14,481 nt of DNA from Ichthyophonus hoferi (Eukaryota > Opisthokonta > Ichthyosporea > Ichthyophonida > Ichthyophonidae), in assembly GCA_002751075.1 (NCBI GenBank), contig NAOQ01000929.1, positions 1-14,481 on the forward strand, given 5' to 3'. Below the pieces are notes generated by a model. The model saw only the letters and a program-made list of their open reading frames with translations, searched no databases and had not been told where the DNA came from. A program made the position numbers and the translations under genes. Position 1 is the first letter of the stretch, and every line of letters starts with the position of its first letter. Positions 7,938-14,381 of this stretch are shown one piece after another.

Positions 7938-8096
7938 ATGAGCGACTCTTCTTCCAATATTCAGAACATAAAAAGAAAGAACTATAATTCTGGACGTAGA
8001 CATCCGGGATACTACATTACTAAGAAATACAAAGTTGAACTATCCGAGAGTAGTGACTGGGAATCAGATCACTATATGTCCTTGGCTCAGATATAG
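7938..8096 (+). CDS. Small reading frame, 52 residues, unknown
   Basis: The frame starts MSDSSSNIQNIKRKNY and ends SLAQI. It is Ser-, Lys-, Arg- and Tyr-rich with a Glu/Asp/Ser-rich C-terminal half, and has no membrane segment or signal peptide. It follows the ATTGG-rich family D copy by about 300 bp. A polyadenylation-like aataaa lies near 8196-8202. The corresponding place near 9850-9930 keeps similar nucleotides (gccctaatttaaa, gaattctggatatga) but not the frame. It could be the 5' end of a decayed gene carried by the repeat, or chance. Confidence 0.3.
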   Translation: MSDSSSNIQNIKRKNYNSGRRHPGYYITKKYKVELSESSDWESDHYMSLAQI

Positions 8097-8210
8097 ATTC
8101 CATTGGGACCTTGCATTCTGACATAAACCTATAAGGCTCCTTTATAGTACTACTACTACATAGATCAGGGATTAGCTACATTAAGTATTTTTTAAAATAA
8201 AATCTGATTC

Positions 8211-8250
8211 TTGCTCTTGATTGGCGCACTATTATATAGCGTAGTAGTGA
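8211..8250 (+). repeat. Family D repeat, copy 3 (fragment)
   Basis: ttgctcttgattggcgcact and tatatag resemble ctcttaattt..aattggcggtacattatgtag at 7538-7572. This is a short fragment of low weight. Confidence 0.35.
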
Positions 8251-8328
8251 AAATATGAACTAGTATAGCAATCCGTGGCAGTTCGAGTGAATTATTCACA
8301 AGCTTCGGGATCTCGAAATGAGTGTTGT

Positions 8329-8374
8329 ATAATAGGACTATCTATACATATATATAGTTCTATTATAAAACTCT
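8329..8374. repeat. Hairpin next to the LTR fragment
   Basis: Arms gtataataggactat and atagttctattata are complementary over about 14-15 bp with one mismatch and enclose an AT-rich loop. The hairpin lies just upstream of the LTR end at 8381, where the LTR similarity stops. Confidence 0.6.
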
Positions 8375-8380
8375 TATTTG

Positions 8381-8431
8381 GAGACCCCAAAGCCTGTGGA
8401 TAAGTCACTAGAACTACCACAGATTGCTATA
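8381..8431 (+). mobile_element. Family A LTR 3'-end fossil beside a primer-binding site
   Basis: ttggagaccccaaagcctg, tggataagtcactag and aactaccacagatt match the ends of copies at 1421-1475 and 13645-13690. The sequence then joins the complement of initiator tRNA-Met at 8432. In Ty1/copia elements the LTR end (usually CA) is followed by a primer-binding site, which is what is seen here, with about 9-10 nt between the likely LTR end (ccaca) and the site. This is a truncated old copy. Confidence 0.6.
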
Positions 8432-8471
8432 GGGTTATGAGCCCAGTACGCTTCTACTGCGCCACTCTGCT
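8432..8471 (-). ncRNA. Fossil of the initiator tRNA-Met 5' half
   Basis: On the minus strand, 40 nt match eukaryotic initiator tRNA-Met from nucleotide 1 to about nucleotide 40. They comprise AGCAGAG acceptor, the A-box-like TGGCGCAGTAG D-arm, the anticodon stem TGGG...CCC and the loop CTCATAA with anticodon CAT. No TpsiC arm, B box or 3' acceptor strand follows; the next bases are LTR. This is therefore not a working tRNA gene. It fits a half-tRNA primer copied into DNA next to the LTR, the primer type known for Drosophila copia. Known: copia uses an initiator tRNA-Met fragment. Seen: the match and junction. Inferred: copying of the whole half-tRNA. Confidence 0.75.
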
Positions 8472-8595
8472 ACGTATAAACACTCAATTTTATTACACTT
8501 ACACGCTGCCTTTAAATCTGCATTTGAACTATTAACATTTTGAGTTTCAAAGTGACGCCAAGAAAATAACAACTAAGCAACACCTGCATATCACT

Positions 8596-8630
8596 TCCGC
8601 CGCTAGCTGCCAGAGCCAGAGCAAGCAGAA
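8596..8630 (-). repeat. CT/GC-rich patch resembling 10494-10570
   Basis: On the minus strand, gcttgctctggctctgg followed by gctagcggcgg resembles cttgctctggctctagctg and the ggcgcctggcg that follow at 10518-10552. This is a GC-rich island in AT-rich DNA, possibly a shared repeat fragment. Confidence 0.35.
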
Positions 8631-8761
8631 ATATTTAGCATACAGTTTGACACTTTTAGATATCATCAGAAATGATATGGTTCATTTAATGAGCGACAAG
8701 CCTACAGCTAAGCATATTTTTTCTAATACTGGGAGAGTACCATTGTATGAAGACAACACAA

Positions 8762-8791
8762 GCGCAATGGAGGCATACTGGGCCCATAATC
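8762..8791 (+). ncRNA. Second fossil of the initiator tRNA-Met 5' half
   Basis: Thirty ungapped bases match initiator tRNA-Met nucleotides 10-39. They run from gcgca of the D-arm, through gga.gc, to tgggcccataa holding the CAT anticodon, and most differences are transitions. Nucleotides 1-9 are not convincingly preserved. The bases that follow (from 8791) are a family A LTR end on the opposite strand, so this too is a primer-binding site of an LTR element, in inverted orientation. It is older-looking than the copy at 8432-8471. Confidence 0.65.
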
Positions 8792-8850
8792 TGTGTCAGC
8801 TTCATTAACTTGTACACAGCTTTTAGGATATCCAATTGTTTAGCTACTAG
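8791..8850 (-). mobile_element. Family A LTR 3'-end fossil, inverted
   Basis: On the minus strand it reads aacaattggatatcc, then aaagctgtgtacaag, then ttaatgaagctgacacag, and then joins the tRNA fossil. It matches the plus-strand end at 9109-9153 (acaattggagatccc, agctatgcacaaatt, aatagcactgaca). The LTR appears to end in ACA directly before the primer-binding site. Confidence 0.65.
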
Positions 8851-9153
8851 CATTTATTTACAGAGCGACATAACTCCGTTTAATGATCGAGTACATTGTG
8901 TAATTTCTACATTTGTACCAAAGCGCATCAAAACATATATCTTTTTTTAAATTTGAACAGAGATATAATTAATATAAACAGTTACCTAGAGAGTTACTAT
9001 ATGGGCCTTTAATAAGACCTTTAGCACAAAAACCGAGTCCTAAAGACAGAGCTGATCAAGCAGCTATCATTTACACTGGCCAAACAACAATAACCACTAC
9101 CAGTTATACAATTGGAGATCCCGACAGCTATGCACAAATTAATAGCACTGACA
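8850..9153 (+). mobile_element. Family A LTR fossil, copy 2 (5'-truncated)
   Basis: It aligns with 13160-13690 minus that copy's insert. Landmarks in order are cattgtgtaatttctacattt, cc.a.gagcat.aaa, tataatta, gttacctagagagtt, tatatgggcctt, ccgagtcctaaagacag, agctgatcaagcagctat, tacactgg.caaacaacaataacc, caattggagatcccgacagct, and a possible end at gaca 9150-9153. The LTR start is missing, cut off near the inverted LTR end. No primer-binding site is visible after it. It is non-coding and decayed. Confidence 0.65.
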
Positions 9154-9567
9154 AGGATTTTAATAATTAGCATAAACCAATTTAAAGGAGTAAAATTATG
9201 AACTATACATGGACCAATTTAGATAAAAATAAAAATATTACTACATATTTTAACAATTGTAACAAAAAGGTGGAATCTGACATCATTAATTGCATATATA
9301 AAACTACCAGCATAGCATGGTAGTTGTTTATCAATATATGCGATCTATCATCAATGTTTTTTAAAATGATCGGAACGTGCAAAGGGTGGAACTTTTTTCA
9401 TAAAGATTCATGTATCATCACTAAAAACGGATATTTCCATCCATGCTTACATAGAGCGGTATGGTAATGAAGGTGAGACGACAAAGTGGTGATGTCTATT
9501 TTTAAATTGAATCAGAGCGGTAAATTAAATTAAGATCCAAACGGAACCTGCGCTGAACCTGCGCTAT
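9154..9567. other. Stretch between repeats, nothing recognised
   Basis: AT-rich sequence with no gene. A short inverted pair, aactaccagcat/atgctggtagtt-like, lies near 9302-9328 (actaccagcatagcatggtagt). A tandem 11-mer gaacctgcgct occurs twice at about 9544-9565. Confidence 0.5.
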
Positions 9568-9720
9568 CTCATTGGTTTCAAGCTCTTAGTTTATAATTGG
9601 CGGTGTAATACTTGAATCTAGATAATAATTTTGGCATTCTTCGGTATTGGTATACTGATTGGCTCACGGCACTAAATGGGTTTCTTGTCGACTACTTGTC
9701 AACAGGTCTCGTATAGCTTC
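9568..9720 (+). repeat. Family D repeat, copy 2 (ATTGG-rich)
   Basis: This is the shorter partner of 7498-7770. Landmarks are attggtttcaagctcttag, ataattggcggt, tcggtattggta, ctgattggctcacgg and gggtttcttgtcgactac ending in caacaggtctcgt. Four ATTGG motifs lie at 9571, 9596, 9646 and 9658. Similarity may extend to about 9930, where gaattctggatatgatgtaga parallels sequence at 7984-8002. Confidence 0.55.
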
Positions 9721-9930
9721 TGTAAACCGACAATCCATAATCAAGGTTTGATAAACAACGGTGACGTCAATAGGATGGTTATCAAGATCCGGTTCTAAGT
9801 AGCATATAAGAATATAAGCCCTAATTTAAAATATAGCAAGATCCTGTTATGGCTGAATGGCTTTGAATGCAAATCTATTTGGCCTTAGATTGCGAAATTG
9901 GAATTCTGGATATGATGTAGATCTAAAAAA

Positions 9931-10493
9931 AGATCAGCGAGTAGCCGAGTTTGTATATACAAGGTTTACGTGGGGAAATTGCACGAATAAAGGATTTTTC
10001 AACTACTCATTTTTTTCTTTTCTTAATTGACACTTTTTTGTTCTAAAAGTAATAATAAAGGTATGTGAAAAATACAATTAATTTAGTGAAAATAACAAAA
10101 ACAACAAATATTACTTCCAATTCTCTTTTTATTATTCTATTTCGTTTTATTATTATTTTTATATTCAAAATGTTCATTTATGTCGGGTAGGGATTTGTCG
10201 AATTATTTCCGGGAACCCGTGGTTAGAATCCTGTGTAATACTTTAAAACCCTTTAAACTTTAAACGACATCATAGTAATCTTATTATTTAACTTTATAAG
10301 ACAAGATACTTAATTGTTTTATGGTTTAAATGACCCAACACTCATATAGTTAAAGTTTATATTAAACAAGCTGTATCAGATAAACTTATATAAGGTACCT
10401 AGATAAGACCAGATGACATTCAAAAGTGACTGTGGCATAGCACCCAATGAAAAAAAGGAAGATGTTCACCACATGTATATTAAATGCTCCTAC
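9931..10493. other. AT-rich stretch, nothing recognised
   Basis: No gene, tRNA or repeat-family sequence was identified. The part at 10005-10165 is dominated by T- and A-runs. Confidence 0.5.
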
Positions 10494-10570
10494 TCGCTCT
10501 GCTCTTGCTCTTCTCTTGCTCTGGCTCTAGCTGTGACATTTGGCGCCTGGCGTCTAGCGCCTGGCGGCTG
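10494..10570 (+). repeat. Pyrimidine repeats followed by a GC-rich double 10-mer
   Basis: Imperfect tgctct/ttgctc repeats (10494-10533) are followed by two copies of gcgcctggcg (10543-10552 and 10557-10566). This is the most GC-rich spot of the surrounding kilobases. It adjoins the start of family C copy 3 and resembles the inverted patch at 8596-8630. Confidence 0.6.
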
Positions 10571-10708
10571 ATAACCTGTTAACGCCAATAAATTTCACTA
10601 GCTACTTTCCAGACTAAATATGTAATAATAATTGCTAATAATATTGAATGATTATAACCATATAAAGAAATGCCTAAATTAATTAAATATTCCTGTTTTA
10701 ACATTTAT
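10535..10708 (+). repeat. Family C repeat, copy 3
   Basis: It shares acatttggc.cctggc, caataa, aaatatgtaataataattg, ctaataatattgaatgatt, ataaccatata and ttaattaaatattcctg with copy 4 at 10874-11077. It has no protein and no clear terminal inverted repeats. Confidence 0.6.
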
Positions 10709-10873
10709 TTACCGAGAGAACACCTAATTAAGGGGGGTCTAAACATGTCCCTTTACGTACACGGAGTAAAAATATGCTAATATATACTTTTTTTATTATT
10801 AAAAAAGTCAGCAGGACTTGTCTTAGGTAGGATCCCTAAGCAATATAGTATTTGGACCCCAAAACATATAATC

Positions 10874-11077
10874 TGAAATGGCTTAGTATCTAGTCACAGG
10901 GCATTTGCCATTGGCTGGTTCAATTTTAATTGATCATCTTGCATTGCCATTTAATATCAATAGGTTGCACTACCAATCTTCTCAAAATATATATGTAATA
11001 AAAATGGCTAATAGTATTCAATAATTATAACCATATAAAAAAAAATTCAAATTAATTAAATATTTCTGCTTTAACAG
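10874..11077 (+). repeat. Family C repeat, copy 4
   Basis: This is the fullest copy. It holds gaaatggcttagtatctagt, gccattggctggttcaattt, aataggttgcactacc, tatgtaataaaaatggctaa, ataattataaccatataaa and ttaattaaatatttctgctt. It matches copy 1 (minus strand, 1866-2008) in the first half and copies 2 and 3 in the second. Its 3' end meets the broken coding stretch on the other strand, suggesting insertion into or deletion of that sequence. Confidence 0.65.
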
Positions 11078-11775
11078 TTGTGTTGATCAATGAATTTGGT
11101 GCTTGAGAGAATTTGTAGGTCGAGGGTTGATTTCAATGTTTGTTTTCCAAGAGCATTCCCTCCATAGTTAAAGTTGTTTATGCATTGGGTAACTTTAGAG
11201 TGAAGGTTAATGAAGTCTTTGGAAAAACGAGTGTTAAGATCACATATGTTTTAGGGAGGGAAGAGCAGTAAGAGTATCATCTTGTTGTTTAAGGGCTTGC
11301 ATAAAGGAATTTACTGATAAGGTTGGATGGTTGTTCCTGCAATCAGTGTGGGAGTTTTAGGGTCTGACGTAATGACTTGTATTTGTACAAGGTTTGGGGT
11401 GCTGTTGATGTTAAATTGCGTTAGTGCAAACGTCTTTTCCAAACACCATTTCTTTCTACTCCGCTGGTGGGATCACTGTGGCATCCAGCCTGTACATTAT
11501 GTTATACTCTCCTTTTCCAGTCATCACAATTACTCCTTTCCTATATATCTTTACATAATTATCCTTAAAAATTGCTGTGACGCTTTTTCTTTCTAAAGCT
11601 GCATGTGTCAGTAGCAATGAAGCAGCTATCAGTTGTGAGAGTTATCTGGCTTGGAGTAAAGAGAACGGAAATAGGTTGAGCAAGACGCCTGGATTTACAA
11701 ATGATAAAAGTAATATTAATTTTCTGTTGCTGGTATAATGAGATTGCTTTGTCTGTGGAAATATTCTTCTAGGTA
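11071..11775 (-). pseudogene. Broken coding stretch, unknown protein, possibly retroelement
   Basis: The minus strand carries several open segments in different frames with protein-like composition. In 5'-to-3' order they hold short runs such as LFTPSQITLTTDSCFIATD (near 11600-11660), GKGEYNIMYRLDATVIPP (near 11465-11520), IQVITSDPKTPTLIAGTT (near 11330-11390), QALKQQDDTLTALPSL (near 11245-11300) and NALGKQTLKSTLDLQILSS (near 11100-11160). No segment makes a gene by itself and the whole is broken several times. The 3' end is lost at family C copy 4. No family is recognised with confidence. A fossil of a retroelement polyprotein is one guess given the setting; a host pseudogene is another. Confidence 0.45.
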
Positions 11776-12480
11776 ATTGAAAAGTGCAATGAATAGTTTT
11801 ATATAAATATCATTACTGTTAATTAACCAATTAACTACCAATTAACTAAACTCACTCTTAAATAGTGCAATGCTTTCAACCTACTCGTGTTTTGCATACA
11901 CATACAATACTTAAAAAATACACACGGCATATGCTTATCTTGGTCTACATAACATAATCACTAGTCCGTGTCTTTGTTATATATATGTGTGTGATGCATG
12001 TGTGGGTGTTTTAGGAGAATGACGGAGTGAAAGTGGAAATGAAAACGTGGAAGACAAGCCCATAAGGCTATTGAAATTTAAAATTGGTTTTTTATTAGAA
12101 CCTGAGAGGTGAAAAGTGAAGACTAATGTTTTATACTAAGTTTGGTTCTTTCTTGCATTTGATTTTATTGTCGTGCTTTAGTAGTCTATGAACTGGTAGT
12201 AAGTGATGCTAATGTCTATTCTGTTTTTCACCTCAACTTTGTAATATCTAACCACATGTCTTCTTTTAACCTTTACTCAAGTGTCTTTGCATATAACTGT
12301 ACCATTTTTTTATATTTCCACTCTCTCTTTTCCTTTATATACTCCATTCTGTAAAGTTGTTTTTTCGCACTCGATATCCCTATACATCAACAATAGACTG
12401 TAGAGCATGTTCAATCACATTATTTTCCTTCCCAATCTTCTATATAGTGTTGATGTTAAGGTTGAAATTTGTGTGGGTTC
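11776..12480. other. Intergenic stretch, nothing recognised
   Basis: No gene was found. A short tandem ccaattaacta unit occurs twice near 11826-11848, following a similar gttaattaa. Otherwise the sequence is simple AT-rich DNA. Confidence 0.5.
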
Positions 12481-12482
12481 TT

Positions 12483-12550
12483 TTATATATATACTGTATA
12501 TATATATACTACACTATATACTACATTATATATTGTATTATATACTGTTA
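12483..12550. repeat. TATATAC microsatellite
   Basis: Degenerate tatatac/tactacat repeats. The several overlapping reading frames on both strands here owe their Tyr/Ile-rich composition to this repeat and are not genes. Confidence 0.8.
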
Positions 12551-12889
12551 GAAGTAGGATTGTCAGATCACATACAAAATACACACGCATACAATTCCAA
12601 CCGATACATGGACTTATCCGAGATTCAGGTAAAAAATATAAATACAAATAACTGGTCGAGTAAATAGTCCATAGCATAATATCATTAACTAAGGGCATTT
12701 TATTAGTCGATAAATATAACACAAGTATTTGACCATTGAGCTAATTGGATAATGTGGTTATCATTTAAGTCATGGGGAACATTGAATCAATTCGTTGAGA
12801 ATAGGAAATTTAGTGGCTCTTGTTAATTGTCTTGTTATTGGTATCATTGATGGGCATGCTGGAGAACCTGTTAATCAATGCATATTGGG
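12551..12889. other. Stretch before the longest LTR copy, nothing recognised
   Basis: No gene or family sequence was seen. The bases directly before the LTR start (ttggg) do not match bases after its apparent end, so no target-site duplication is visible. Confidence 0.45.
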
Positions 12890-12909
12890 TGTTAACTAAA
12901 AAGTTAACA
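12890..12909. repeat. Terminal hairpin of LTR copy 3
   Basis: TGTTAAC and GTTAACA form a perfect 7-bp stem around a 6-nt loop. This is the same architecture as at 1096-1117 although the loop and outer bases differ. Confidence 0.75.
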
Positions 12910-12926
12910 ATGATGATAAAAAAAAG

Positions 12927-12934
12927 TATAAAAG
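12927..12934 (+). promoter_or_regulatory. TATA box within the LTR
   Basis: TATAAAAG lies about 37 bp inside the LTR start. Copy 1 has tatagaaa at the matching place (1142-1149). This fits an LTR promoter of the element; no transcript can be inferred now. Confidence 0.5.
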
Positions 12935-13361
12935 AAAGCGAAACTCAATAATAAAGATCCCCGCTCACTCGTACGCGGTATCTATGGCACATACAAAGCT
13001 CTTGTAAACGTACAGAAAAATACTTTGCACTTAATTATATATATATATATACGTAATATACATAATGTTATTGTAATGTCTAATCTACTACTGGCTCTTG
13101 TATACGATAATCAATGTCCAGTTAACTCACTCGTTCAGAAGTCGTAAAACTGCATACGGACACTAGATAGCAATAATCGCGTTTATTTATGTAGTGATAT
13201 TACTCCACTTAATAATCGATCACATTGTGCAATTTCCACATTTGCACCCAAGAGCATTAAAGCATCTATCCCTTCCAAATTAAAACATAAATATAATTAC
13301 TATAGTTAGTTACCTAGAGAGTTGGTATATGGGCCTTCAATGGAACCTTCAGCACAACAAA

Positions 13362-13602
13362 ATACTGGGTTGTATAACTACATATATAAACCCACATAAA
13401 GTTACTTTTCCAAAAGCTTTCAATCATAAAAACCATAAGAACATTTTTGTACATACATATGTATGTATTGTATATTTTAAAACATACTCTTGAGGGAGTT
13501 AAGAAAAAAGCTAACACAAATTCTGAATGGAAAAGGATCCACAAATGCTTGTATGTACCACGTGCACGTTAAAAAAACGTGCACAATACTTGTTATTTCG
13601 GT
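13362..13602. mobile_element. Insert of about 240 bp in LTR copy 3
   Basis: This sequence replaces the roughly 40 bp seen at 9033-9070 in copy 2. It holds a perfect hairpin, gtgcacgtt-aaaaa-aacgtgcac (13562-13584), near its right end, and the palindromic catacatatgtatg near 13452-13465. No terminal inverted repeats or target duplication were established, so a nested small element or simple divergence are both possible. Confidence 0.45.
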
Positions 13603-13694
13603 CTACTTACACTGGTTAAACAACAATAACCACTACCAGTTATGCAATTGGAAATCCCGACAGCTGTGCATAAGTCAATATAACTAATACAGAT

Positions 13695-13745
13695 TCTGAT
13701 ACTATACTATGACTATACTATATACTATACTAAATACTATCCTAG
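13695..13745 (+). repeat. ctatacta microsatellite, left arm
   Basis: Degenerate (ctata)n/(ctatacta)n on the plus strand. It is complementary in character to the array at 13868-13970 and could pair with it. Confidence 0.75.
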
Positions 13746-13867
13746 ATGCTTTATGCAAAGTCAGCAGAAAATGTAGCTCTGTTCTTGTTGGCGATCCCAA
13801 TCATATATATGTATGCTTGTATGGATGTGGTATGTAGTAGATATGTATGCATATGCAAATGAAACAT

Positions 13868-13970
13868 GATAGTATATAATATAAAGTATAGTATATAATA
13901 TATATAATATATATAATAATGAATAGTAAGTGTATAGTATATAGTGTATAGCATAGTATAGAGTATAATG
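13868..13970 (-). repeat. tatagtata microsatellite, right arm (inverted)
   Basis: The same motif as 13695-13745 but on the opposite strand (gtatagtata...), separated by about 120 bp of non-repeat sequence. Minus-strand reading frames through it are microsatellite translations. Confidence 0.75.
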
Positions 13971-14346
13971 TAAGTACTGTTCAGATAAACATATTCTAGG
14001 ATTATTAGTTGCTTGTGTTTGTTTGGATTCTATAGACATGGTTTCATTGACTCAAATAGTTGATTTTAATCGGATGCATACTGATGGTTTATTTCGTTAA
14101 TTTCCAATTTTGACTCTAGTTATTTACGTATCCATAATCCTAAAGAATACGGGTGCAGCTAGCTTTTTATTATACATTTACACACTAAAGCCAAGAACAT
14201 TTAACACATGTAAAAATATTATATATATCACCTGCAATAATATGCTTCTGATTGATTTAGGTACAGGTTTACCAATGATATTATGTGAACTAAAGGTACT
14301 ACGTTACTATGGTTAATACTAATAGCAATACTTCTAATAAAGTAAT
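13971..14346. other. Intergenic stretch, nothing recognised
   Basis: AT-rich sequence. The plus-strand frame at 14110-14316 has no recognisable motif or homologous partner in the window and is not called. Confidence 0.45.
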
Positions 14347-14374
14347 CAAGTTAATGCCCATGCCCATTAACTTG
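14347..14374. repeat. Hairpin caagttaatg / cattaacttg
   Basis: A perfect 10-bp stem with an 8-nt loop (cccatgcc), lying between unique sequence and the terminal microsatellite. Confidence 0.7.
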
Positions 14375-14381
14375 TTTAAAT

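Larger units (their letters stand above)
12890..13690 (+). mobile_element. Family A LTR fossil, copy 3 (longest, with insert)
   Basis: It begins TGTTAAC in a hairpin (12890-12909), followed by a good TATA box, TATAAAAG, at 12927-12934. A TA tract lies at 13036-13051. From about 13160 to 13360 it aligns with 8850-9030, and from about 13600 to 13680 with 9070-9150. The intervening roughly 240 bp are unique to this copy. The end is near aactaatacagatt (13680-13693), which parallels aactaccacagatt at 8411-8424 just before the primer-binding site there. It looks like a solo LTR with no internal coding region. It is old. Confidence 0.65.

Noticed and set aside
8432-8471. Functional initiator tRNA-Met gene
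   Set aside because: Only the 5' half is present. The TpsiC arm, B box, 3' acceptor strand and pol III terminator are absent, and the sequence passes straight into LTR-like DNA.
8381-8850. tRNA-derived SINE
   Set aside because: No B box, no poly-A or simple 3' tail, and both tRNA pieces stop at the anticodon stem next to an LTR end, which suits a primer-binding site better.
12357-12722. Four overlapping frames on both strands
   Set aside because: All pass through the TATATAC microsatellite; simultaneous openness on both strands is a composition effect.
13751-14039. Tyr-rich minus-strand frames
   Set aside because: Microsatellite translation; no Met context or motif of a real protein.
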